64,000 nucleotides of DNA from Pseudorasbora parva (Eukaryota > Chordata > Actinopteri > Cypriniformes > Gobionidae): positions 43,758,072-43,822,071 of the forward strand of contig NC_090178.1 in NCBI RefSeq assembly GCF_024679245.1. The letters are read 5' to 3'. This document shows positions 21,896-34,149 of this stretch, in pieces (position 1 is the stretch's first letter; each line of letters opens with the position of its first letter). The position numbers and the translations under genes were made by a program. The notes beneath the pieces are model-generated. The model ran no database searches, had not been told where the DNA came from, and saw only the letters and a list, made by a program, of their open reading frames with translations.

Positions 21896-23472
21896 CTGGA
21901 AAGGATCAGAATTTGCATACCAATAATTACATTTTCTAAATTGGAAGTTCTTGTCCAGAATAAGCTGAAATCAAAGCTGAAAACAGTCAAAGGTCTGGTG
22001 TACACAGGACTATATATAGAAGCTTGTTTACGCCACAGAATATTTTTCCTTTTAAAAATAATTGCGACTTTTTATCTCACAATTATAAAGTCAGAGTTGC
22101 ATGAATTATAAGAGTTGGGAATTATAAAGTCCAATATTGAGGGAAAAAAGACTTTATATCTCGCAATTCTAACTTTATATCACCTAACATATTCTGTCTA
22201 TAAAGCAATATTCATTTGAAACTAAAATAATACAAATCACAATAAAATGATAGGAAATTCCTTCATACAACCACTAAAAATTGGTTAAAAGTAACTGAGA
22301 AAACAAAAACATCAAGAAACTCACAGTTTTCCGCGACGAAGCAAATACTCTAAACGATATGAGTCGGTCATAAAGGCCATTTTTTATAATCCAACAGCAT
22401 GCAAGAATTTCTCAGAGATGCATAAAAACATGTTTTTCTTGTTATAATCCTGTCATGGGACTCGGACAGACCAAGCCACAGCCAGGAAAAAGTTGTCCAG
22501 TCCATAAAGGATCTGTGTGCTGCATATCACTCTTGTCCAGCAAGAAGCAACATTGTCTTGTGACGGGGGATGTGTCCTGTTTTAGATGATACTCCCTCGC
22601 CTTCTAGATGATTGATATTGAAAACCGGTCCAGTTCGTTCTATTTCATTTTCTCCAGATCAAAATCACAACATTCTTTTACATTTTACAATCGGTAATCT
22701 TACTTTAAATGATTCAACTGCCAAAACTTCGGGGTGCCAAAAATATAACAATGTCTATAAGCCAAACCAAAAGTGTTTTTGTTTAAAGTGTTAAAAAATA
22801 AAATCTCCTTGATCTGACAAATAGTTCAGGGTTTCTTGCATCAAAATAGCTGTAATTTAGTTATTTGACTACTTTACCTTTAAGATGTATATATGTAAAT
22901 GATCTCTGTTGTGATTGGCTAAGCACTTTGCATGTGGAAATACCACTCGAGTTCACGCTGTCATTTTGCTGAACAGGTATTAATATGTAAACATAGGCAG
23001 TCTGCTTAAGGTTAAGAATACATTAAAATGATAAAAGGTTAAATGAATACATGATAAATATAGTGATGAAAATGCAGGAAAAAAATGTGTTTGTGAAATA
23101 ATAGTGGAACATGTTCATAGTTAACAAAAGTCACTAAGCAAGCCAATTGACACATCTTATATTTTGTATCAAATGCAGCGAAACTCAAAGTGCTGCTTAA
23201 GTATCTAAATACATTTTGGGGCCACATTGAGATCTGGTAGAAATGTATCATTCTCACACAACTCTTATTAGTCTAGAATGCCCTTCATTGTGTGTTATAA
23301 TGGCTGATGTATGCCAGTTTTTGGACTGGCACACTGTTCTAATCTAGTCAGGCTGAGTCACTCCATTACACACCCATTACCTTTCTGTATTAACAATGAC
23401 CACGAGTTAAAGCTACAACAAATCTAAGACTGTGTAGAGTGAGAGATCTGTGTTTTCAGACATGTTCCTTAC
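21896..23472 (-). other. intron 11
   Basis: 1.6 kb, AT-rich; I see no exon and no clear transposon ends. Confidence 0.5.
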
Positions 23473-23600
23473 CTCTCAAACTCGATTCTGAGCAGTCTTT
23501 CTCTCTCCAGAATGGCCACATGAAGACGCCCCCATTCCTTCTCAACATCAATGGGGTGGTAACCAGGGGGGACCTTAACCTGACCGGCGTTAACCGCACT
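23473..23600 (-). CDS. plec: plectin exon 11
   Basis: 128 nt, phase 0 to 2: SAVNAGQVKVPPGYHPIDVE then KEWGRLHVAILERERLLRIE. VPPGYHP..VEKEWG.LHVAILERE is a plakin hallmark. Acceptor TTCCCACAG, donor GAG|GTAAGG. Residues 369-410. Confidence 0.96.
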
Positions 23601-24207
23601 CTGTGGGAAAACATCATATTAGGACAGAAGTAACAAATCAATATACAGAAATTAAACACTCACATGATTAAATGGTCAATTAAAATGATTTGGTTTCACT
23701 TTATTTCGTCCACTTTATCTACACTGTACTTACATTTTTGAGTACAGTCAACTTGGAAATTGAAGTAATTTCAATTTAGGTTACATTAAAGTTGAAAATG
23801 GCTTAATTTTAGATGAATGAACGTAAAGACATGTTGTTTTAACTTACTGATCATATAATTTTTGCAGTGTACTTAATATAAGTAACTTTGCAACTGCATG
23901 TCAACTAACTCTCCTTAGAGTATTAGTGTTAGGTTGGGGTTCAGGTTAGTAGAATAAGTTGAGATAATTTACGGTTTATGGTCCAATTCTCACTATTAAC
24001 TAGTTGCTTATTAGCATGCATATTACATCGTTTTTCTGGCAGTTTTTTAGTACTTATAAAGCACATATTAATGGCTTATTCTGGAAGATCATTTTCTACA
24101 TCCCTTAATTCTACCTAACACCTAAACTTAACCACTACAACAGCTCAATTAGGAGTTTATAGAGGCAAAAGTCTTAGTTAATAGTGAGAACTGTACCCTA
24201 ATCTAAA

Positions 24208-24606
24208 GTGCACTGTAAAAATTTTTTGTTGATTTTTGTTGGTTTAACTTAAAAAAGTAAGTAACCTGGTTGCCTTAAAATGTTGTGTTTATTGAACTTA
24301 AAAATTTGAGTTGATACAATGAAGGAAATTTGTTCAATAAATAGAAACTCAAAATATTTTGGTATCTGAACCACATAAAAAATTTGAAAAATCATGAAAA
24401 TAGCACTATTTGGCATGTTTCACTGCGTCATCAGAAATAAAAAACACACAATTACCCAATATGCTTACAAAATCTTTTGATAATATTTTAATAAAGGTTG
24501 TCGAATCTCCAAAATGTTCATTGTATTATCTCAAAATTTTAATTTCAATGAACTCAAAATTTTAAGGCAACCTGGTAGCTTTTTTTCTAAATATTTTTTT
24601 ACAGTG
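24208..24606. repeat. MITE with CACTGTAAAAA ends
   Basis: Left end CACTGTAAAAATTTTTTGTT and right end ATTTTTTTACAGTG are inverted; inside, AACCTGGTTGCCTTAAAAT is answered by ATTTTAAGGCAACCTGGT. It sits inside a larger TAACTTTGCAACT-type repeat (about 23870-24730). A relative with CACTGTAAAAAAAG lies near 47686. Confidence 0.7.
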
Positions 24607-24807
24607 TGGGACCTAAAGTGTTAGCAGACAATCTGCTAATACTCTAATGACTGCTAGTTAACATGTAGTTGCAAAGTTATTTATATATAGTAGTTATATA
24701 AAGTGGACTATTGAAATAAAGTTTTACCAATTATTTTGACATCTCATGTTACATGTTTAAATCTCCAAGACTGTAGCATTATGAATTGTGACATCATGTG
24801 TACAAAC

Positions 24808-24903
24808 CTCAAAGGACTGGTAGAGGAGTTTGGAGCGGCTCTTGTCTGACTCTTTTGGGGGCAGCTCGGTTTCTTTAAATTTCAGAAACTGACGCCAGAG
24901 AAT
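24808..24903 (-). CDS. plec: plectin exon 10
   Basis: 32 codons in phase 0: ILWRQFLKFKETELPPKESD then KSRSKLLYQSFE. Acceptor ATTTTAG; donor GAG|GTTTGT is weak but matches the expected phase and length. Residues 337-368. Confidence 0.95.
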
Positions 24904-25430
24904 CTAAAATATAATTCAACCAGAAAAACAATAAATAAACACGTAGACAGCTTCCCACAGATACTGGAATGATTATATAGTATACATTGTATTCATATAG
25001 TATAAACACAGCTTGACCTTGATCATCCTGAGAAGGTACATTTGAATGGTTCAGTAAATGTGTTAAAAGAGTCCGCTCAGTTATTCATTTAACATGGATT
25101 GACAGGACTGGGGATTGTTTCACAAAGCTGGTAACATAAGTACTCTCCCTCAGATCAAGATGATAATTATACCATTACACAGCCACCCCACCCTGATGAG
25201 ACAGAGCCATACACACTCAAACAAAGATGTTCAAAGACACAACGGCTGCTCTTCATGATGTGGTGTCATATGACATGACTCATGCACTTCAGAGAAAGAT
25301 TTCTTCTAACAGGATACATTTCTCCCCATGTTATCGAGAGTGTTTGCCCTCTTGGAAAAGGTGGTTCAATATAGAACCCTAGTGTTCTTGACTCATTTTT
25401 CAAGAAAACATTTATGCCAAAAAGGTTCTA

Positions 25431-25830
25431 TACACTGTCAAAAACAAAACAAAACAAAAAGAGTACAAAATTGTTCCTTTTAAGGTACAAGTGGCCGTCA
25501 CTGGGGTGGTACCCTTAAAACCACAAACTTACTGAAAAATCCAAGTCAAACTGCCCAACTAAAGCAAACACTGATCTCCATAATGGTGACCAAACATTTT
25601 CAATAAAACATCAACATCTAAACCTGTTAATTCTCAATAAGCGCTTCTACAGACATCTTTCAGGGTTGGAGCCAAAATCTGCAGGACAGCGACTCTCTAG
25701 GACCGAACTGAGGAAAACAAAGGTATAGTTGTACCCTAAGGACCAACTGTGTACCTTTAAAGGTACAGTTATATGTTTTGTTTCCCAAGGAAAAAAATTG
25801 TACTTCCACTGTTCCCTTTTTTTAGAGTGT
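25431..25830. repeat. probable MITE (GGTACA-rich)
   Basis: CACTGTCAAAAACAAAACA at the left and TTTTTTTAGAGTGTACA at the right resemble imperfect inverted ends. The interior repeats TTTTAAGGTACA and TTTAAAGGTACAG phrases. Common in cyprinid introns; borders approximate. Confidence 0.45.
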
Positions 25831-25888
25831 ACAAGGGCAATGTCTTAAATGATGAAAATATGCTTGCATGAATATAGTCCTTGCATGC

Positions 25889-26654
25889 TTAAAGGGTTAG
25901 TTCACCCAAAAATGAAATTTCTTTCATTAATGACTCACCCCAATGCCGTTCCACACCCGTAAGACCTCCGTTCATCTTCAGAACAGTTTAAAATATTTTA
26001 GATTTAGTCCGAGGGCTTTCTGTCCTTTGAATGTAAGTGTTTGCCCACTTGCTGTCCACGTCCAGAAGGTAATGAAAACATCCTCACAGTAGTCCATATG
26101 TGACATCAGTTGGTTAGTTAGACTCTTTTGAAGCGTCGACAATACATTTGGGTCCAAAAATAACAAAAAATATGACTATTCAGCATCGTCTTCTCTTCTG
26201 TGTTCCTCAAATAAACGATCAAACGGTCATGAATCATGATTCGGATCGCGTGTCAAACTGGCAAACTGCTGAAATCACGTGACATTGGCGATATGAATCA
26301 CGAATCAATCTGCTGATTCACGACTGTTTGATTCTTTATTTGAGGTTTGAAAACAAACCCGGAAGAGAAGACAATGCTGAATAAAGTCGTAGAAATGTTT
26401 TGTCGACGCTTCAAAAGAGTAACCAACTAACCAACTGATGTCACATATGGACTACTTTGATGTTTGTATTACCTTCTGGACGTGGACAGCAAGTGGGCAA
26501 ACACTTACATTCAAAGGACAGAAAGGCCTCGGACTAAATATAAAATATCTTAAACTGTGTTCTGAAGATGAACAGAGGTCTTACGGCTGAGGAACGACAT
26601 TAGGGTGAGTCATTAATGAAATAAATTTCATTTTTGGGTGAACTAACCCTTTAA
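25889..26654. mobile_element. foldback DNA element, copy 2
   Basis: Same family as 13441-14136: TTAAAGGGTTAGTTCACCC at the left and GGGTGAACTAACCCTTTAA at the right, with arms of about 300 bp or more. TGTCCTTTGAATGTAAGTG answers CACTTACATTCAAAGGACA. The arms in this copy are longer than in copy 1. Confidence 0.85.
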
Positions 26655-27151
26655 TGTTGTTGTTTTTTCTAGTGATAGAGTATGTTTACAAGCTGTTTAG
26701 TTCATAACACTGAATTGAAACAAAAAAATTATTTAAAACTAAATTAATTTTTAAAAACTAAATGCACAATATGGTCCCATGATGGAAAACCCTAAAAGGT
26801 TAAAAGGTTCACCTGACAGAACCCTTCTTTGTTTCAGAACAGAAAAGGTTTGGGTTGACTTTTTGTCAAGCTACAAACTAATCAATATATATATATCAAG
26901 AAGGCTATGGATGGATAGATGAAGCAATAGAAATTATTCATTACTAATTTTGTTACTTCCCAACACTTGTTATGTATCAGTGCATTCTTCTTACATGACC
27001 CTGTTACGTTTATACCTCTGTTTAATATTCATTATGGATATTTAGTTTGCTTGTCTTTGTTCCCATGTTCCCGCCATCACTAGTTGTCATGGTAATTCAT
27101 TATGTTTCTAGACCTTCACTGTGTCCAAATTCACATACTACCTGTCTTAAA

Positions 27152-27510
27152 TGTGACCCTGGACCACAAAACCAGGGTACATTTTTGTAAGAATAGGACA
27201 ATATTTGGTTAAGATACAGCTATTTGAAAATCTGGAATCTGAGGGTGCATAAAAATCTAAATATTGAGAAAATTGCCTTTAAAGTTGTCCAGATGAAGTC
27301 CTTAGCGGTCCATATTACTACTAATAATACATGTTCCTATGGTATATATGCGGTAGGACATTTACAAAATATCTTAATGGAACGTGATCTTAATGTACTA
27401 AGGATTTTTAGCTTGAAAAAATAATCATTTTGACCCATACAATGTATTGTTGGCTAATGCCACAAATATTGTGACTTTGTGGTCTTACTGGTTTTGTGGT
27501 CAGGGTCACA
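27152..27510. mobile_element. MITE with TGTGACCCTGGACCACAAAA ends
   Basis: TGTGACCCTGGACCACAAAA at the left is mirrored by GGTTTTGTGGTCAGGGTCACA-type sequence at the right with one change. A very frequent zebrafish/carp non-autonomous DNA element; no coding sequence. Confidence 0.85.
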
Positions 27511-28688
27511 ATTGGTATTCAAAACTAGAATTAGTTTGTCCCAAATCATAGTATTTTGAAATTAGTATTCTGAAGATTCCCGGATGTTAAGATTCCCAGA
27601 ATTGCAGATCCATGTACACACTAATATTGCCCACAACCCATTCCACATTGGATGAGGATTTGATTAGAACTACAAACATGGATAAAAAGTGTTAAAAAAC
27701 TACAAACATGGCGAATGTATGAGTCCGACGGTTAAGTAGAGAAGTTTATTTAATGGGTTTGAGTGATTAATAATCATTATATAACCTGACAACATTTTAT
27801 TTATTTAATGTTATCTACATTATATTTCATCTACATTAGCATTGTGAACTTTTATAAAGATACAGTTGGTCATTAACTTTAAAATGCCTCATTATATTTA
27901 AATTGAAAACACATGAGCAGAGTCTCCACATGAAAGACCCATGACTGGCAGATCAACATGCTACTACATTTCTCTCCGATATAGTTCGGAAATTAAGTTA
28001 AATTCAATTTAAACTATGAATCGATGATTGACAGGGCAGTTTAAACGCTGACAGGATGCACATAACTAAACATAAGAGCTGTCCGTTAAAGGTGATGAAG
28101 TAGTGAATGTCCCAAAGCTTGGCTACTCTTCTGTTTCACACTAAAAACTATGTAGTTTTTCTTCACAAGAAGTGTAAATACTTTTAGGGCGTAGTATAAG
28201 TAGGCGAATTGGGAGGCAGCACTTCAGTTCTCTCCACCCTTTGTCTGGTGTTGTTTGTGTTTAAGTACACACTGTTACCGTCCTTCGCTACTTGTTTTTT
28301 GTGTTGTTTAATTAAAGTTACCCGTCCTGGCGTCCTCCAGAAAAGACTAACTCAGACCAGTATAAATTCCTATGTTGGCCTGAACTGGTTAATAATATTC
28401 AGTGCATTGGTGCTGGTCTAAATATTAGATCTGCATATGCTGCTCACCAGCAAAACTTCATCCACTTGTCAACCAAGGAAAGCTATTCTTTTTGGTTATT
28501 AAGAATGGGGTCCAGTATCCAGATCACAGCATATGCTGGTGACCGAGCCGGTCTTTTAACCAAGGTAATTCTACAGAAAACCCAGACAATGTGCATCTCA
28601 CAACAGATAATGAAGACTGCAGCTCATTCAATAACTGGATAAGACCAGAGTAACTAGTAGCAACCCAAACCACACAACAGCTCCTCAC
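27511..28688 (-). other. intron 9, 5' part
   Basis: AT-rich with no exon seen. Scattered short repeats only (for example ACTACAAACATGG twice near 27668-27710). Confidence 0.45.
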
Positions 28689-28808
28689 CTCAATCTCCTC
28701 ATAGCTGCTGGGAAACTTCCTCTCCTCAAAGATGAATATGTGATGTCTGATCCACTGGAAGAGAATGGTGACCAGCTCATAGTATTCCTGCCAGCGCAGC
28801 TCCAGCTC
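28689..28808 (-). CDS. plec: plectin exon 9
   Basis: 40 codons in phase 0: ELELRWQEYYELVTILFQWI, then RHHIFIFEERKFPSSYEEIE. This is the linker and first spectrin repeat after the actin-binding domain. Acceptor TGTTGCAG, donor GAG|GTGAGG. Residues 297-336. Confidence 0.96.
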
Positions 28809-29396
28809 CTGCAACAGTGAACAAAAACACACCAAAACTAATCAGAGGAGCACAGGAACGCTCTTTTGCCCCTGTGCTAAGTCACTTATCACATTCACTC
28901 AATTAGGTGTCAACAATCGTAGCCTTGTCTGATAACAGCATATGAAGGGAGGGAGGATTCAAAGCACCAAAATAGCTGATCCAGGTTGATAGATAATCTG
29001 TGACACAGCGCACATAGATCATTCAATACTCATGATTGATTCAGATGGAGTGAAGGAAGAAGCAAATAAATTGCATTTGACAGCAATTGAAATCCAGGTC
29101 ACACAAAGGTCTATTACCTCTTCAAGTTTACAGTATATTCCTAAACCTATATCTGTATTCCTAATATACATTAAAGGCGTAAACATGGAGGTGAAATGAG
29201 AGGCTTCTGATGGTCAGGATGAGGGTCAAAAAAGGTCTTCAGTCACCATATTTGAACGTATGCAAATTACTTTGTAAACAAAAAATAGTTTTTTTTTTTT
29301 GTCTTTTCTTCACACAAAGCTATTGTTCACTCTTAAAAATAATTTTCTTTTTACTTTTTTATTGGAATCTGGTCAACCAAGTACCTTTAACCCCTT

Positions 29397-30143
29397 AAAT
29401 GCATGAATGTTTTGCCAATCATTATTGCATATTCAGGTGTTTAGTGACCATGATCTATATCCAACACAGATGGATCTCCACCTGTTGTGATAATATAAAA
29501 CTCTCCTGATATTAGAGTAACAATTACAGAAGAATAAAATAAAGCATATTTTGTTATCTTTTGGAGCTAGGAAAGGTTCAGTTTGAGCAGATGTTTTACA
29601 CCATCATCACTGTCCTCGTCAGAGCTCATTTCCCATTACATTCAGCATCTGCCTCATATTCACCATCCGAACATCTTCTCCAAACTATTAAGATCTTTAA
29701 AAAAAAAAAAAATCAATATTTTGGATATACTATCCAAATTATTATTAAATATTATCTGACAGCTTCTTCCCCAGATCCACTATCCTGTCCCAATGCTGGA
29801 TCTGGTGAAGCTGTCAGTGATCAAAATATTGATTTTGAAGATGTTGAAATTGATAGTTTTGAGAATATGTTTGAGATGGTGAATATGAGGCAGATGCTGA
29901 ATGTAATGGCAAATGAGCTGTGACTAGGACAGTGATGATGGTATAAAACATCTGCTCAAGCTGAACCTTTCCAAGCATACAGGCATATTTTTATACTTTT
30001 AATATTTTCTTGTTATTGTTTATAATTAATCGGTTGAGGTATATTAAGAAAGTTGATGTCTAACCTTTAAAAATGAATGAGGAGGAGGGTAGTGAATGAC
30101 GTCCCGGGTCACTAAAGACCCAAGGTATGCGCTTAAGGGTTAA
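29397..30143. mobile_element. piggyBac-like non-autonomous element, TTAA borders
   Basis: TTAACCCCTTAAATGCATG at the left and GCGCTTAAGGGTTAA at the right are inverted with TTAA at both borders; the motif GGGTCACTAAAGACCC sits inside the right end. The middle (about 29565-29975) is itself a large imperfect inverted repeat. The forward frame at 29805-29920 reads DFEDVEIDSFENMFE, an acidic stretch like the N-terminus of some piggyBac transposases, but no catalytic domain is present. Confidence 0.7.
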
Positions 30144-30899
30144 AATCCATTGCACAAAAGGTTCTTTATAGTGATTTTTTTTTTAAAGTTCTTCACGCTA
30201 ATTATTTATTAAAAATCTTAATTTTTCTTCTACTGAAGAAACAAACACACCTACACATTGGATGCCCTGGGGGTAAGCAGATAAACATCACATTTACATT
30301 TTTGCTATTTGCATTTAAGGTGCAGTCACATTAATACAAATTTTAAGGGCAAAAAGGTTCATTGTCTATTGTCATTAATGTAGCAATGTATGAAGTCACT
30401 TTTAAACCAAGCAGCTTTCTGTTTGTGAAGGTGATGAATTTGTGTGACTAACTTAAACACAAGCAAAATCTGCCTTGGGACATTTTTCACCCTCCTTGAA
30501 GGCCATGACAACATTTTGCCCATAATACTTTGACAAGCAACGTAAATGTGAACGCATCTTTAGTTCCAAAAGCATGAACATTTCACTAATCTTCTCCTTT
30601 TGTGTTGCACGAAAGAAAGAAAATTATGAGGTCTGGAACGAAGCCATACTTTAATGTTCATACATGATGAACATCTCGTCATTGTCAGAGAGACTGGACA
30701 CTGATACTATTTAGCAGTAACGTGGGAATGGCCAAGGGCAGGAAGCCTTAAGAAACCTCATTCATATAAACGCTTCATTAGTTTTATTAGATTTGGTTTG
30801 ACTGCATATTAACTGGACTATGTGCTGACAGCCTAAGTCTGGAACTGGTTTGTTAAGCGGCCATTACGTCATTTTAAAATGATGAGGGGAAAAACTCAC
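30144..30899 (-). other. intron 8, 5' part
   Basis: No exon or clear element seen; AT-rich sequence. Confidence 0.4.
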
Positions 30900-31006
30900 T
30901 TTGGCTTTGCCGCCGTCCTGGACGTCTGGAACCCGTGGCATGGCGTCGTAAAGGGAAGACACATAGGTGATTATGGACTTCTCATCAGGATGAGGCACAT
31001 CCACAT
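30900..31006 (-). CDS. plec: plectin exon 8, end of CH2
   Basis: 107 nt; the first two bases complete an Asp codon. Then [20 protein letters not shown] and [30 protein letters not shown] is the C-terminal helix of CH2 in all plakins. Acceptor CATTGCAG, donor AAA|GTGAGT. Residues 261-296. Confidence 0.97.
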
Positions 31007-31941
31007 CTGCAATGAGGAGAATTGTAGATCAATAGAAATTCATTATTTCATTCAATGTGTGTGTCATGAAAATGTGATTGTTTGTGTGTCATTTGTTTAA
31101 GCAGACTGTAGTATTTCTCTGTGGTGACCGGGACTTGATTTTGTCCATCAGGAATTGATTGGGTTGTTTGAATCTTATGTCGTGCACTTCATCATCAATT
31201 TGTGAGGGAGATTACGAGAACACATGGATTATTTTTTTTAAATAATGATGTGCACAGATGAATCATTTATAATAAACAATGCAATATTACATAACATTTT
31301 TAATTGTGAATCCATTTTGATTTTATAGTAACCCGTTTATACACAAATCCATGTAGTCAAAGGGTTCACAAACTTTTGACACTAATCTGAAATAATTAAT
31401 AAATGAAAGACTAAAACTAAATGAAACAGTTACTGAAAAACTAACTGAAATAAAATTATAATTAGCTAAAATAATTAATCGTGTTTGTTAATAAGCTCTA
31501 ATCCTGTGGCGGAAAATCGGACCTGTGGCTGTTTAGAGAAATACCAGTAGATGGCGCTTCATGCATGTGAGCTGAGGCAGTAGGGCTGGGCGATTAAATC
31601 CTAAGCAGCTATTAAATCACTATTGCATTTAAAAAACAAGACGCTGGCAATGAAGCTTTAAACTTGAGCGCTGTGTTTTTAGATGCTGTTTCGTGAACGA
31701 GACACGGAGGCAACAGCCAAACACGTCCATCAAGCGCATGTTCACATAGAACAACTATTGAAATGCAGCACAAAGCAGAAACCTGTAAAGAACTACTACT
31801 GTACTACTGTGTTTTAATGTTTGCATGATGGTGACAGGCTGAAAAGTGCTGTTATTGACTGTTTTTACAAAACATTATTAATATTACTATTTATGTAGAC
31901 ACATTTCTCTACAACAATACCTGGACCACAGACACACTCAC

Positions 31942-31943
<2 letters not shown>

Positions 31944-31992
<49 letters not shown>

Positions 31993-32094
31993 CGCACGCA
32001 TGCACACACACAAACACGCCCGCACCCACACAAACACATACACACACACACGCACCTACACACACACTCATGTGCACACAGACGCATACACACT
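31944..32094. repeat. CA microsatellite
   Basis: Pure CA from about 31944 to 31987, continuing as an interrupted CA/CG-rich array to about 32094. Confidence 0.95.
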
Positions 32095-32540
32095 TCATTA
32101 TTTAATCACACTGGTTTGAACTGACTTGAAATGATTTGAACTGTTTCTAGATTTACCATCTGAAACAAAAGTAAACTAGGTATGTAACAAGATTCCATCT
32201 TTAAAATGAATGAGAATGAATTAATTTTTTCAGGACACTTTTAATTTGCATTTGTTTGTTTAACTATTTTTACTGTACAAACTTTGCTGAAAACAAATGT
32301 CTTGCTTTGGTCAGCAATGGAAGTGTTCTGTTAACTAATTACTAAAACTAAAGCTAAAACATATACAAACTAAATAAAAATGTCTTCACAAAATGAAAGC
32401 TAAATTAAAAATTAAAAACTACAATGACCTATCATTGAACTACATTTATTTACATGTAATTAATAAAAGGTTTATAGGCTAGGTATTAATATCGTAAAAC
32501 TTTCTTCAATAGAAGCTTATACCACTTGATTTAACATTAC

Positions 32541-32656
32541 CTTCTGGGTCAAGCAGTCGTGTGACCCCAAGTTTTTGCTCAGCCACTGAAAATGCCTGTT
32601 CCAGGTTCTCCAGGTTGGACTGGTGGTACACTTTCGACATGTCGATAAGCCTGGGC
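32541..32656 (-). CDS. plec: plectin exon 7, CH2
   Basis: 116 nt; the first base completes a split codon, then [20 protein letters not shown] and [18 protein letters not shown]. It encodes the middle helices of CH2, part of the F-actin-binding domain. Acceptor TTTCACCAG, donor AAG|GTAATG (phase 1). Residues about 222-260. Confidence 0.97.
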
Positions 32657-32739
32657 CTGGTGAAATAAAGAGTGAAATAAACAAACCCATGTGGACCAGT
32701 AAGTAAGTGTGTATGAAATGCAGCAGAAAAAGTTTAGAG

Positions 32740-33140
32740 GACCTATTATGCTCTTTTACAAAGTCTTTTTCATGTTTGAATGCTCAAAAACACATTCTTT
32801 GTCACATATTTGACACTGATGCTGCTCCTCTCTTCCCAGTCTGTCAGTAACACTCTATTAGTTCCCGTCTCCATGAAGCCCCTCCTTCTGAAAAGCACAG
32901 TGTGCTCTGATAGGTGGACTGCATCAGTGTGCTGTGATTGGTCAACCACTTAGAGCTCATTTCGGAAATTTCTCACCCCTTAAAATTACCAGGAGTATCA
33001 ACACACTACTAACAAACTCAACCAGGCCAGCCCCTTTATTTTGCATATGCTGTGGGTGGGAATTATTTAAATGAAGAATATTGTGACCTGTTCATTCCCG
33101 GAAGAAAACTCAAGAGTTGCATTTACACTAAGGTCCGATA
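32740..33140. repeat. probable interspersed repeat
   Basis: The phrases CCTATTATGCTCTTTTACAA and GTGCTCTGATAGGTGGACTG have the look of a fish DNA-element relic. No clean ends found. Confidence 0.3.
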
Positions 33141-33627
33141 AGTTACGGTAAGTTCATTTTATTTTAGCTTCAGGTCCATTAAATAATATAAAAAGATAGA
33201 ACATTTTCATTTAAATACTGTATTATTAAAAGTTGAAATGAACATGAATTTAGATTAAAAATGCTTTTCCAATTTTAGTTCATGTTACCTAAAATGTATT
33301 TATCAAATAAAATATCTATATATATATAGAATGACTATATTTTTGTTTATTGGAGTCAGTGGATTTGATTATTGCAGGATAAAAATAGTCATTTCTAAAT
33401 ACTTGTTTCAGAGCAGAGGTAAAGTGACCACCTGCTCCATAAATCCAAAATAACATCTGTCTCCTGAGGGATGGAGCTATAACTGACATACCATAAATAC
33501 CCAGAGATAGGAGCGGCTCGAAACAACACAGAGAGAACAGATCTATACACGAACACCAAAAGATTCTTAAAACATTAACACCTTTCTACACCATTAATGT
33601 ATAAAGAGTTAGAAATGAAGGGAGCAC

Positions 33628-33968
33628 CCAGTCATCTCTGTGACACGTATGCTGTAAGGCATGGCATAGGATTCTCCAGCGCGGTAATGAGAGTCTGCCG
33701 CGGTCACGTCGCCCATCCCGAAGCCTCCGTTGAACTGCCTCAGGTCCCTCTCTGAGCTCCAGTCTGGCTCATATCCCGTCTGAGAGTCCCCGCTGGAGCG
33801 AGCACCTGGACTCTGAGAGCCCCGGCCAGAGTCCAGGGAGCTTTCGGAGGGGATATCCTCGCACAGCATGATCACGCGGTCCTCCGTGTCGCTCGCAGAT
33901 GCCACGGTGCTGCTCGAGCCGGCCCGACGCTTCTTAAAGGACAGACGCTTCTTCATGTTCAGCATCAT
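33628..33968 (-). CDS. candidate internal alternative first exon (uncertain)
   Basis: An ORF in the intron that splits CH2. ATG at 33966-33968 opens 119 codons to a stop at 33609. The region is GC-rich and varied, unlike the intron: a basic start MKKRLSFKKRRAGSSS, then an acidic/serine-rich part with EDIPSESSLDSGRGSQSPG and PDWSSERDLRQFNGG. A GT at 33626-33627 (GG|GTGCTC, weak) would end the exon in phase 2, the phase needed to enter exon 7 at PRLIDM. The product would be a plectin lacking CH1 and half of CH2. The frame is closed by TAG at 34002-34004, and splicing from exon 6 into the nearest AG gives an early stop, so a first exon is the only use that fits. I do not recognise the protein. 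Confidence 0.4.
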
Positions 33969-34149
33969 TGTGTCCTGAACCCTTTGAAATCCTCTGTCCA
34001 ACTAAATATTTCTTGAATTCTCCAATATCAATAATGAACCCTTCTGGTATTATCTATTCTTCTTTCCCCCAAATCCATCTGTTCCTAAAGAGCTCCAAAA
34101 AAAAAACCAAGTTGATGTTTGGTCGTTGTTTTTCGTACTGCAGGTGCTG

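Noticed and set aside
31865..32098. Cys/Val-rich frame
   Set aside because: Translation of the CA microsatellite.
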